From positions 1 to 41,356 of the forward strand of contig JABDPB010000040.1 of NCBI GenBank assembly GCA_013042995.1: a DNA stretch of 41,356 nt. Reading direction: 5' to 3'. A program made the position numbers and the translations under genes. The notes below the pieces were generated by a model. It was not told the DNA's origin. It saw only the letters and a list, made by a program, of their open reading frames with translations, and did not search any database. The stretch's first letter is position 1. Each line of letters opens with the position of its first letter. Below are positions 8,490 through 16,152 of this stretch, piece by piece. This DNA comes from Ignavibacteriaceae bacterium. Its GTDB lineage: Bacteria > Bacteroidota > Ignavibacteria > Ignavibacteriales > Ignavibacteriaceae.

Positions 8490-8669
8490 ATGAAAAAAGT
8501 AATAGTCATAATAACAATTATATCTTTATTGAATTTAATTGGCTATTACTCTTACCAAAAGTTATCCAGGGAGGAACTCAGCCGCTTAGAAGAAAATAGA
8601 AGAATACAGGTTATTAACAAGAGTAAATATAGTAATGAATTTAATACCAATAGAGGAGAAAGAGAATGA
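8490..8669 (+). pseudogene. Truncated copy of the small lipoprotein, lipobox cysteine lost
   Basis: A 59-residue frame starts at ATG 8490 behind GAGGTGA. Its first 40 residues match the intact lipoprotein at 9561: IITIISLLNLIG then YYSYQ here, against IITIISMLNLIG-like sequence then CYSYQ there. The lipobox cysteine codon TGC has become TAT, so lipidation should fail. After KSKYSNEF the similarity ends and the frame stops, overlapping the ATG of the next barrel gene as ATGA. The conserved secretory tail and C-terminal helix of the full-length protein are missing. It is best read as a decayed duplicate, although the good ribosome binding site means it may still be translated and couple to the next gene. 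Confidence 0.7.
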
Positions 8670-9397
8670 AAATTTCACAACTATTTTACGTTATAATTTT
8701 TACACTTATTTCTTCACTCAGTTATAGTCAATCAATTGGATTTACAGCTGGTTATGGCTTTATAAATATGGGTGAGGTTAATTCAGATTTGAAAACATCT
8801 TATACTTCTTTTGCAAGCTTTGGTGCATTTTCTTCTCCCCCCAAAGAATTAAATGGGAATTTATTTCTGGAAGGCAGCGTCAAGTTTGGCATTGCGAACT
8901 TTAATTTAGGAGTGAGTGGAAACTACATATCATCGACTGGTAGTTTTAGCTACAGTGACGAAGTGGGTTTTTTTGAAGAAAATTATGATGTAAGTACTGC
9001 AGAGGTAGTAGGTCTGGTTGAAATACTGATTGTTGAGAGATCAATTGTTCAACCATTTCTTCAACTAGCGGCAGGAGTAGGTTTTGCAAAAGCTGAACAC
9101 ATAGGTGCTTTAAGAATATATTCTGACCCATCTTTTGATCTAGATGTCAAAAATACAGTTGAAGGATCTTATTTTGCCGGCAGAATCAAAGGAGGATTAC
9201 AATTTCTGGTTCAAAATTTTGTTTTTGAGATTGGTCTCGGGTATAGGATAGCAAACGCTGGAGAATTGGTAGGTGAACACGTTGAGAATGGAGTGACATA
9301 TAAAGATATGCCGGTTAGGGATATAAATGGTAATGATATTGAGTTTGACTATTCGGGAGTCTTTCTGACTGGAGGAATATCAATTATGATACTATAG
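8666..9397 (+). CDS. Small outer-membrane beta-barrel protein
   Basis: The 243-residue product has a signal peptide (cleavage after SYSQ) and then alternating amphipathic strands rich in Gly and aromatic residues: IGFTAGYGFINM, FNLGVSGNYISS, VQPFLQLAAGVGFAKAE, YFAGRIKGGLQFLV, FVFEIGLGYRIANAG and FDYSGVFLTGGISIMIL. The strand count and length fit a single-domain small barrel of the OmpA-like/porin-family size. It is homologous to the frameshifted gene at 7730 but diverged throughout, so it is not a recent copy. The ATG overlaps the stop of the truncated lipoprotein frame, and AGAGGAGA precedes it. Its 3' flank carries the orphan tail of another barrel gene, suggesting that it replaced part of an older tandem copy. 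Confidence 0.8.
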   Translation: MKISQLFYVIIFTLISSLSYSQSIGFTAGYGFINMGEVNSDLKTSYTSFASFGAFSSPPKELNGNLFLEGSVKFGIANFNLGVSGNYISSTGSFSYSDEVGFFEENYDVSTAEVVGLVEILIVERSIVQPFLQLAAGVGFAKAEHIGALRIYSDPSFDLDVKNTVEGSYFAGRIKGGLQFLVQNFVFEIGLGYRIANAGELVGEHVENGVTYKDMPVRDINGNDIEFDYSGVFLTGGISIMIL

Positions 9398-9450
9398 CAA
9401 ATTGTGAACTAAATAAGTGTTTTAATATTTCTAAAAATTTGAATCAATCT

Positions 9451-9561
9451 ATGATAGACAGAAATGGGGATGAGTTGAAATTTGATTTTTCAGGGATTCA
9501 ATATGTATGGGGAATCAGTGTTTTACTAGAGAGTAGTAAATTAAACTTTAAGGTAAAATAA
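9451..9561 (+). pseudogene. Orphan 3' tail of a third barrel gene
   Basis: The frame MIDRNGDELKFDFSGIQYV... continues WGISVLLESSKLNFKVK and stops at 9559-9561. It reproduces the last 22 codons of the frameshifted barrel gene (DKSGDELKFDFSGIQYVWGISVLL), including a 38-base perfect match, but the original stop has been read through by ten codons. Nothing resembling the rest of a barrel lies immediately upstream, because the complete gene at 8666-9397 ends in its own, different C-terminus. It is the remnant of a duplicated barrel-lipoprotein unit, and it abuts the intact lipoprotein start (TAATG). Confidence 0.75.
9478..9515 (+). repeat. 38-base direct repeat, copy 2
   Basis: Identical to 8407-8444. 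Same reading frame and same encoded residues, located in the orphan barrel tail. Confidence 0.9.
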
Positions 9562-9962
9562 TGAACAAAATAGTAATTGTAATAACAATTATATCTATGT
9601 TAAATTTAATTGGTTGCTACTCTTACCAGACAATAACAAAGGATGAACTGAGTCAAGCGGAAGAGTATAAAGATTTACAGGTTATAACAAAGAATAAATA
9701 TGTTTATGAATTTGATGAAGGTAATTACACATTTAGTGAAGATTCAATTTATGGCTATGGTAATTTTAAGTTAATGAAGGGTAAAAGGGTTTATGAAAAT
9801 TATGAGGGGGGTATAAAATTTGAAGATATAGAAAAACTAAAGATGGATGGATTTGATTTGGTAACAACAATATTAGCTATTGCAATTCCAGTTGCTGTAA
9901 TTATTATAGCTGCAGCAAGTTTTAACCCTTTAGGAGATGGTCAAATATTCTCAGAAAAATAG
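9561..9962 (+). CDS. Small lipoprotein with C-terminal hydrophobic helix
   Basis: The signal sequence ends in the lipobox LIGC (cysteine 19), then YSYQTITKDEL. The 133-residue protein has a short beta-like middle (LQVITKNKYVYEFDEGNYTFSEDS, a pattern seen in small lipoproteins that carry a hairpin of repeated strands), KFEDIEKLKMDGFDL, and a hydrophobic helix near the C-terminus (TTILAIAIPVAVIIIAAASF). It would be anchored at both ends. It is the intact version of the truncated copy at 8490. Its position behind a barrel tail repeats the barrel-then-lipoprotein order, so the two proteins may work as a pair. No named family is recognised. Confidence 0.7.
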   Translation: MNKIVIVITIISMLNLIGCYSYQTITKDELSQAEEYKDLQVITKNKYVYEFDEGNYTFSEDSIYGYGNFKLMKGKRVYENYEGGIKFEDIEKLKMDGFDLVTTILAIAIPVAVIIIAAASFNPLGDGQIFSEK

Positions 9963-10101
9963 ATTTGATTTGTTGGCGAATTATTATACATAAGTTAACT
10001 TAAATAACGGTTGGTAACCAAAGAGCAAATAAGAGAAGGGTTTTGATGAAATAAAAGTTAAGAAATAATATTAATTCACAATAATTAGGACTACATCTCA
10101 A

Positions 10102-11721
10102 ATGAGTTTAGCAAATATAAGTTTCCATCTAATGCTCTTGATTATGATTTATTTTGCGGGTTGCAGTTCATCTACTCCTCGTAAAGAACTTCCAATTGTG
10201 AAACTTAGTAAGAATTCTGATTTTGCAAGTAAAGATACAATTACAGTTTTTGTTTATCCACAAAGTAGAGACAAACACAATGAGACTTATCTTCAGGTAG
10301 TTCAAATGGACCTGCAATGCAAGGGATATAAAACTATAAACGCTAACCGGTTACTGTTAGACAAAAATGATTTTATTGAAGGGAATAGCTATAGAGAATT
10401 AGTGGATGCATTGATAGCCAAAGATTATCTACCTTCTAGCGATATAGTACTGATAGCCCGTCCAATTTGGGAAAGGATTTATCTTTCCCTAAACAATTTA
10501 GCAGAGTCTCCTGACGAACAAGATTTAGAGAATGAAAGACGAATATTTGTTGAGCGCTTATCAAGTTATGTAGCTTTATATTATCCAAATTTGCATGAAC
10601 CAATTTTAAGCTTTATTGCCTGTGATACAACCTATTTGTATTCCGACAGTGATCATTTAGGTCAATTATATAAAGAACTTCCTTGGATGTTAGTTGCTAA
10701 ACAATTGACAAAAGGATTTAAAGATATTCCGATTTGCCGGATTGTTGATAATTCTACAACAGACTATCAATTTAATGTAAGTCTTTGGGTTGATGAATCT
10801 TATAGAGCGAAGTTTCCTGAAACATGGAAAGATAGACTGAATCTACGCTTTCTATTTGCTAACGATATTCTGCGTTCACAGTTTAATATCGAATTGAAAG
10901 TTACCAATTACAATGAATGGAAATCAAGGTTCGATACGGAAATGGAAGAAACACTCATAAGACTTAAGGAAACTATTATATTAAAACCGGATGAATTCGT
11001 TTTGGGTATAACTCTCAACAAGGAACTGAGAACAAACTGGACTGAAAAATCATATATAGGTTTTGCAACCCTACTCGGGGAACATGCAGCAATTACAGGT
11101 CAACCTTCCTTTCCTGAAGTTGCAGAGCATTGGAATCCTATTGAAGAAGCTATTACTATAGTGCACGAAGTTGGTCATTTATTTGGTGCAATACACGTTC
11201 CAGATGAAAGTTCCATTATGTATCCGACTTCTGGTTTTCTCTCTTATGAATTTGATAGTGTCAACAAACAAATAATTGAATCAACTAAAAATAACTTCTT
11301 TAAACTAGATAGAAAGAAAAGAGCTCATAATTATATTAAAAAACTTATAGATCTTAGAAATATTCCAGATAGTAATTCAACACCAATTCTTTCTTCGATT
11401 ACAAGCAGCTTCCTTGGCTTGTGTTTGCAGGATTCACTGATTTTCAATGACATCGATAAGTTAGATTCTCTTTTAGTAGAGATGATTTATGATTCGGTAT
11501 ATATATATGGTGTATTGGGTTACATGCTATTCTATCAAAGTGAATTTGAAAAAGCTGAAGTTGTCTTTAAAAAAGCAATTGATTATGATTCTAATTTTGC
11601 AGAGGCACATTGGTATCTTAGTCAAGTTTACAAACAAACCCACGACAAAAGACGAGCAAAGATACATAGAAGAATCGCTGAAAGATATAGTGTCAACAAT
11701 TGGTTATTGGATATAAAATAA
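10102..11721 (+). CDS. Metzincin-type zinc metalloprotease lipoprotein with TPR tail
   Basis: The signal peptide ends in the lipobox YFAGC (Cys21). The central region carries the full metzincin zinc signature H355-E-V-G-H359-x2-G-x2-H365, followed at M373 by SSIMYP, a fitting Met-turn. This predicts a zinc endopeptidase anchored in the outer envelope. Residues 40-240 form an N-terminal domain without recognised motifs. After the catalytic domain, residues about 475-530 make TPR-like helices (SEFEKAEVVFKKAIDYDSNFAEAHW begins one). The combination of lipoprotein, metzincin and TPR is uncommon. The 139-base gap upstream contains a 12-base palindrome (TAAGTTAACTTA, 9991-10002) and an ATTAGGA stretch before the ATG. 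The substrate is unknown. Confidence 0.8.
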   Translation: MSLANISFHLMLLIMIYFAGCSSSTPRKELPIVKLSKNSDFASKDTITVFVYPQSRDKHNETYLQVVQMDLQCKGYKTINANRLLLDKNDFIEGNSYRELVDALIAKDYLPSSDIVLIARPIWERIYLSLNNLAESPDEQDLENERRIFVERLSSYVALYYPNLHEPILSFIACDTTYLYSDSDHLGQLYKELPWMLVAKQLTKGFKDIPICRIVDNSTTDYQFNVSLWVDESYRAKFPETWKDRLNLRFLFANDILRSQFNIELKVTNYNEWKSRFDTEMEETLIRLKETIILKPDEFVLGITLNKELRTNWTEKSYIGFATLLGEHAAITGQPSFPEVAEHWNPIEEAITIVHEVGHLFGAIHVPDESSIMYPTSGFLSYEFDSVNKQIIESTKNNFFKLDRKKRAHNYIKKLIDLRNIPDSNSTPILSSITSSFLGLCLQDSLIFNDIDKLDSLLVEMIYDSVYIYGVLGYMLFYQSEFEKAEVVFKKAIDYDSNFAEAHWYLSQVYKQTHDKRRAKIHRRIAERYSVNNWLLDIK

Positions 11722-11784
11722 AAAAATATGTGATGGTGTTAATTAAGTAATTTATATTTACTAAAAACCACTTTGGGAGAATTT

Positions 11785-13206
11785 ATGTTTGTAATTTTTG
11801 GATTGCGTGAAAAAGAAATAAATGTTCAGCAAAATCAAAAATATAAATGTCCAACATGTGGTGAAGATGGCTGTTCATTTTTTTTCTCAATAAAATATGT
11901 GCACATCTTTTGGATTCCTGCATTTCCCTATGGAAAACAAATAGTTTCTTATTGTGAAAATTGTCAGGCTTCATTTGAGAACAAACATATTCCTCAACCA
12001 TTGCAAATGGAACTTGATATACTAAAACCAAAATTTAAAACTCCTATCTACATATTTTCAGCAACATTCCTTGTAATACTCCTTATACTTTATGCATTAA
12101 TCATTGGAGTTAAACCAAGGAGTTATAATTATCTGCCTGGCCATAGAGATGCCGATGGGGCAACAACATATCTCTACCCATCAGGTAAAAAGGAGGCATC
12201 AGGAAACATAATTAATGGTGAAATGCACGGCAAGTGGACTGTTTGGTATGAGAACGGAGAGATTGAGGCAATTCAATTTTATAATAGAGGATTTGAAGAC
12301 AGTGATTGGACGTTTTATTATGATGATGGAGCAATTGCTGAGATAAGGGAATATCAGAATGGAATAGCTCAGGGAAAATGGTCTTTTTTTTACAAAAATG
12401 GACAACTCCAGAGTGAAGTAGTGTATGATCAGAACCGCAAAAACGGTAAGTGTACTATATACTTTGAAAATGGTAATAAATGTGAAGAAGGTAAATACAT
12501 TAATAATTCTGAGGATGGAGATTGGAATTTTTGGTATCCCGATGGACAGTTATATGTAAAGGGGCAATATAGTGAAGGAAAGAAAGTTGGAATATGGAAG
12601 GCATGGTTTGAAAATGGAGAATTAAATTCTATAACTGACTATTCAGATTTTGAAGGAAAAACTATTGAGTTATTTGACGAAAATGGGAAACAAGTGGTTA
12701 ATGATGGGGAAGGTGATTATAGTGAACACTATGATAATGGAAGGCCAAAAGAAGAAGGGAGATTTACTGATGGTAAGTATTATATATTAAATACCTGGAC
12801 TAAAGATGGTAAGCCAATGGTGAAAGAAGGGAGTGGTTATCAAATATTCAAAACGTATGATGGCAGGACTGTAATGGAAGGAAATTACGTTAACAGTATG
12901 AAAGATGGAACTTGGAAATTATATTCAGAAAAAGGGAAATTGCTACAGAAATCTACTTATAAAAATGGAAAACTAAATGGCGAATCCGTTTATTATTATG
13001 ATTCAGGTGAAATAAATTGCGAAGGGGATTTTATTGATAATAAAAAAGATGGATTGTGGACGTGGTATTTTACTGATGGTTCAAAAGATTCACAAGTACG
13101 TTATAATAATGGGAAAAAAGAAGGAAGACAATTTTTCTACTCAGCTATCACAGGAAAAATTGTTAAAAGAGAACACTATAAAGATGGTGAATTGGTAACC
13201 CGATAA
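11785..13206 (+). CDS. Zinc-ribbon, single-TM protein with YwqK/MORN-like repeats
   Basis: The start is set at ATG 11785 behind GGGAGA; the TTG twelve bases upstream has no ribosome binding site. Residues 1-65 match the pattern of the zinc_ribbon_15 type: an FGLREKE opening, C22PTC25, an IFWIPAFPYGK loop and C57ENC60. One transmembrane helix follows (about 86-108). The rest is some eleven 20-25 residue repeats of the form W-x-x-[WFY]-[YF]-x-[ND]-G-x-[LIK] (for example KWTVWYENGEIEAI and WNFWYPDGQLYVKG), known from YwqK-family 'antitoxin' repeat proteins and MORN-like proteins. Such repeats form beta-solenoid or hairpin arrays used in binding. With the ribbon cytoplasmic, the repeats would face the periplasm (inference). 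No partner toxin gene lies next to it. Confidence 0.8.
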   Translation: MFVIFGLREKEINVQQNQKYKCPTCGEDGCSFFFSIKYVHIFWIPAFPYGKQIVSYCENCQASFENKHIPQPLQMELDILKPKFKTPIYIFSATFLVILLILYALIIGVKPRSYNYLPGHRDADGATTYLYPSGKKEASGNIINGEMHGKWTVWYENGEIEAIQFYNRGFEDSDWTFYYDDGAIAEIREYQNGIAQGKWSFFYKNGQLQSEVVYDQNRKNGKCTIYFENGNKCEEGKYINNSEDGDWNFWYPDGQLYVKGQYSEGKKVGIWKAWFENGELNSITDYSDFEGKTIELFDENGKQVVNDGEGDYSEHYDNGRPKEEGRFTDGKYYILNTWTKDGKPMVKEGSGYQIFKTYDGRTVMEGNYVNSMKDGTWKLYSEKGKLLQKSTYKNGKLNGESVYYYDSGEINCEGDFIDNKKDGLWTWYFTDGSKDSQVRYNNGKKEGRQFFYSAITGKIVKREHYKDGELVTR

Positions 13207-13399
13207 TTAACATCTAAAGAAAAAATATTAAAGCATATTCGTGGAAAGGGACCTATAACTATCCTCCAAAATCAAAGTAAATTACTTGCCAAATAAAAAC
13301 TGTAGCTAATTACTAAGTTTATTTTTCTTGATAATTAAACTTTTTTTATAAAATTTAATTGTAGAATATTTTCATTTCTTCAACAGAGGGAGGCTTCAA

Positions 13400-13867
13400 A
13401 TGAAAACTAAAATAATTCTTTCCGTGTTGTGTTTGCTTTTTATCTCAGGTGCTTTTACTGAAGGATGTGAAGAAGAAGATTTATCACCCAATTATATTAA
13501 TGTTAATGTTACTGTTGTAGCTCGTGTTGTCGAGGGAGATTTAAATAGTCCTGAAGAGTGTACTGCTATTTGTAAAAATAGAGCTATTAAAGTTTTTGTT
13601 CAAAAAGCTCAGGGTGAATTCCAGGAAGAAATAGGCGTCACGGACGATGCGTGTACATTCAATCCCACCAGGACTTTTTCCTTTCAATTATATAAAGAAC
13701 AACGGATTGATGCAAAAGTTTATGTTGAAAATGTTCCTCCAGGATATGAGCACATCGCTGGATCGCAGCGACTTGAATGGAGTGAAGTCACTAGATATAA
13801 GGAAATGGGAGAAACATATTTTTGGACGACATATGTAGATGCACATTTGAAGCCAAATCCAAATTAA
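13400..13867 (+). CDS. Exported or lipid-anchored protein of unknown function
   Basis: A strong AGGGAGG ribosome binding site precedes the ATG. The 155-residue product has a signal peptide (MKTKIILSVLCLLFISGAF) followed by TEGCEEED. Cys23 could be lipidated, but the lipobox is atypical (Thr at -3), so simple secretion is also possible. The mature part has three more cysteines (EECTAIC and ACTF), which might form disulphides, and strand-rich sequence (INVNVTVVARVVEG, IDAKVYVENVPPGY) suggesting a single beta-sandwich. I do not recognise a family. The following phosphatase-like lipoprotein gene starts 12 bases later, so the two are probably cotranscribed. Confidence 0.6.
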   Translation: MKTKIILSVLCLLFISGAFTEGCEEEDLSPNYINVNVTVVARVVEGDLNSPEECTAICKNRAIKVFVQKAQGEFQEEIGVTDDACTFNPTRTFSFQLYKEQRIDAKVYVENVPPGYEHIAGSQRLEWSEVTRYKEMGETYFWTTYVDAHLKPNPN

Positions 13868-13879
13868 TATTAATAAGTG

Positions 13880-14452
13880 ATGAATAAGATTACTATTATC
13901 ATCCTATTAGCACTTTTTGTTTTAAGCTGCAAGTCTACAAAGGATGAACCTAATTACATTTCCCCAGAAACTTCTGTAAGTGATAAGCAATTCAATTTTC
14001 ATATTGTAGATGATGGCATATGGCGCTCTGCACAACCTTCAACAGAATCAATAGCTGTTATGAAGAAGCATGGTTTAAAAACAATTATAAACCTGCGTGG
14101 GAGTGAAGAAAATCATCTGTGGGAAAGCAGAATTAGCGATAGTCTTGGCATTCAATATTTTTATATACCTATGGATGGAAGAGAAGACCCTGATACAGCT
14201 GATTTAAATGAGATTTTAAAAATAATTGAAGATGAGCGAAACCAACCTGTAATGTATCATTGCTTGGGCGGGAAGGACCGCACAGGAATTGTTACAGCAG
14301 TCTATCGACTAAAAAATTCTGAAGTTGAATTTGAAGAAGTGCATAAAGAAATGTTGATGTATGGTTACAATGAAGAAGAATTCCCACACCTGGCTGAATT
14401 TGTTAAAAACTGGAGGGAAAAATATGGGCAACAACTTGAGTTAGAAGAATAA
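13880..14452 (+). CDS. Tyrosine/dual-specificity phosphatase-like lipoprotein
   Basis: The signal peptide MNKITIIILLALFVLSC has a lipobox ending in LSC. The mature domain carries the cysteine-phosphatase P-loop HCLGGKDRTG (C-x5-R, around residues 133-142), preceded by DDGIWRSAQPS, GLKTIINLRG and an aspartate-containing DGREDPD loop that may supply the general acid. This layout (Y/W-R-S-x-Q-P near the N-terminus, a K after the GG of the P-loop) resembles Siw14-like atypical dual-specificity phosphatases, some of which act on inositol phosphates. Export as a lipoprotein means an extracytoplasmic substrate. An in-frame GTG lies one codon upstream, but the ATG at 13880 is preferred. It ends three bases from the convergent PhoH gene with no evident terminator. 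Confidence 0.8.
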   Translation: MNKITIIILLALFVLSCKSTKDEPNYISPETSVSDKQFNFHIVDDGIWRSAQPSTESIAVMKKHGLKTIINLRGSEENHLWESRISDSLGIQYFYIPMDGREDPDTADLNEILKIIEDERNQPVMYHCLGGKDRTGIVTAVYRLKNSEVEFEEVHKEMLMYGYNEEEFPHLAEFVKNWREKYGQQLELEE

Positions 14453-14455
14453 TAA

Positions 14456-15793
14456 TTAAAGTAAATTGCTAGCCAGCTCAGCCAGTGCGCTCCGCTCGCC
14501 TTTTTCCAAATTTATATGTGCGTAAATATTCTGCCCTTTAAAACGGTCTATCAAATAAGATAATCCATTCGACTGCCCATCTAAATATGGATGGTCTATT
14601 TGATAAACATCGCCTGTAAAAACAATCTTAGAACCTTCGCCTGCACGGGTAATAATCGTTTTAATTTCATGCGGTGTTAAATTTTGTGCCTCATCAACAA
14701 TAAAGAAAATTCTCTGTAAGCTTCTTCCTCTTATATAAGAAAGTGGTTCGATAACAAGTTTTTCTTCCTTGATTAATGAATCAATTAGCTGATGATTTCT
14801 ATCTGTTTCAGGAAATTGATCCTGTATTACTTTTAAATTATCCCACAGTGGAGTCATATAAGGTGCAAGCTTGCTTTCAACATCACCGGGCAGAAAGCCA
14901 ATATCTTTGTTGCTAAGCGGTACAATTGGACGTGCAACAAAAATTTGCCTGTAGTGTTTTCTTATATGCAATGCGCTTGCAAGCGCAAGCAGAGTTTTTC
15001 CGGTTCCTGCCTTTCCAGTTAGTGAAACCAATTGAATTTCGTTATTTCCAAGTGCATCCACTGCAAAAGTCTGCTCAGCATTACGTGGTGTTATTCCATA
15101 AATAACATTTTTATCAACTTTCCGTAAATGTTCTTTTGATTGATCAAGATTAGCCAGTACCGAGCGGTTTCCGTTTCTCAAAATAAAGTATTTGTTCGCA
15201 AGTGCTTCACCGTTTAATCTATCAATTAAAGGCTCAGCAGGTACTTCAAACGGAGGCTGAAAAAGTTCTATGATTTTATCATCATCAAAATCTTCAATTA
15301 CCTGTTTACCGCTGTAAAGTTCTTCGATGCTGCTAACGCGGTCGGTCGTATAATCCTCTGCAGGAATACCAAGAGCTTTGGCCTTCATTCTTAGGTTAAC
15401 ATCTTTGGAAACAAGAATAATAGAATTTATCTCACTGTATTTTTTTTGCCATTCTAATGCAACACCAAGCACCCGGTGATCAGGATTATCTTCCTTAAAA
15501 ATTTCTTTTATTTCCTGTGAAAGTCCACGTGAAATTGCAATGCGTAATTGTCCTCTTCCTTCACCCATAGAAACGCCACCGTTAAAAATATCTTCACCGG
15601 TAAGTGAATCGAGTGTACGTGTAAATTCTCTTGCATTTAAATTTATTACCTGGCTGCCTCTTTTAAATTGATCGAGCTCTTCTAAAACGGTAAGAGGAAT
15701 TACAACATCATTTTCCTGGAACTGATGAATGCAGGAAGAATCGTGAAGAATTACATTTGTATCTAGTATAAAAATTTTGTGTTTTTTATTCAT
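14456..15793 (-). CDS. PIN-PhoH family ATPase (PhoH2 type)
   Basis: The N-terminal 150 residues form a PIN domain with the acidic site residues of that fold (LDTNVIL at 10-16, LEELDQFKRG, and a later VSKDVNLR). The C-terminal half is a PhoH-type ATPase: Walker A GKAGTGKT at 260-267, the family signature VARPIVPLSNKDIGFLPGD, and Walker B FFIVDEAQN near 364-371, with FTGDVYQID later. Known PhoH2 proteins combine RNA unwinding with PIN ribonuclease activity and are cytoplasmic. The length of 445 residues is normal. There is no toxin-antitoxin partner directly upstream (the 359 bases before it lack a clear gene), unlike mycobacterial phoAT-phoH2. Confidence 0.95.
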   Translation of the reverse strand: MNKKHKIFILDTNVILHDSSCIHQFQENDVVIPLTVLEELDQFKRGSQVINLNAREFTRTLDSLTGEDIFNGGVSMGEGRGQLRIAISRGLSQEIKEIFKEDNPDHRVLGVALEWQKKYSEINSIILVSKDVNLRMKAKALGIPAEDYTTDRVSSIEELYSGKQVIEDFDDDKIIELFQPPFEVPAEPLIDRLNGEALANKYFILRNGNRSVLANLDQSKEHLRKVDKNVIYGITPRNAEQTFAVDALGNNEIQLVSLTGKAGTGKTLLALASALHIRKHYRQIFVARPIVPLSNKDIGFLPGDVESKLAPYMTPLWDNLKVIQDQFPETDRNHQLIDSLIKEEKLVIEPLSYIRGRSLQRIFFIVDEAQNLTPHEIKTIITRAGEGSKIVFTGDVYQIDHPYLDGQSNGLSYLIDRFKGQNIYAHINLEKGERSALAELASNLL

Positions 15794-16152
15794 TTAATAA
15801 CTGTGGAATAATTGTAAAAGGGTGATGCTTTACGGAATGGAGGAAAATTAATTAAAAACAATAATTTTATCTTCAAAATTTCCTTTTGATAAGATCGAAG
15901 AATTCTGCCATGCAATAAAGGAAAATATTAATTAAAAATCCAGAAAAGAAAATTAACTTATAGCTAAGAGAATATTGTTGCAAAATGCTGGTATGAGAAT
16001 CAATAATAAATGTTAGGAATGAAAAAGTTATGAATTCAGTTTTAATCCATCTAGTATCGTAAAGCCAAAAATTCAAATCTGTTCATTTTCCTTTGAGGAT
16101 GATCGCATAATTTTTTTAAAGAACTTTCGAACAGCATGATTATCCATTATCG
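15794..16152. other. Intergenic region with a possible small membrane-protein remnant
   Basis: This stretch lies between the PhoH gene start and the 3' end of the CNNM-type gene, both on the minus strand, so it holds the PhoH promoter. A 67-codon minus frame (16076-15873) begins with TTG and encodes two hydrophobic stretches (FITFSFLTFII and LIFFSGFLINIFLYCMA), ending DLIKRKF. A well-placed AAAGGAAA-ATG lies ten bases upstream at 16086 but in another frame (MNRFEFLALRY, then stop). Losing one T would join them. A decayed or misread small membrane protein is possible. Nothing else is evident. Confidence 0.3.

Noticed and set aside
12200-13190. Repetitive DNA that might be a CRISPR or satellite array
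   Set aside because: The repeats are protein-level YwqK/MORN-like units with varied codons; there are no constant DNA repeats with spacers.
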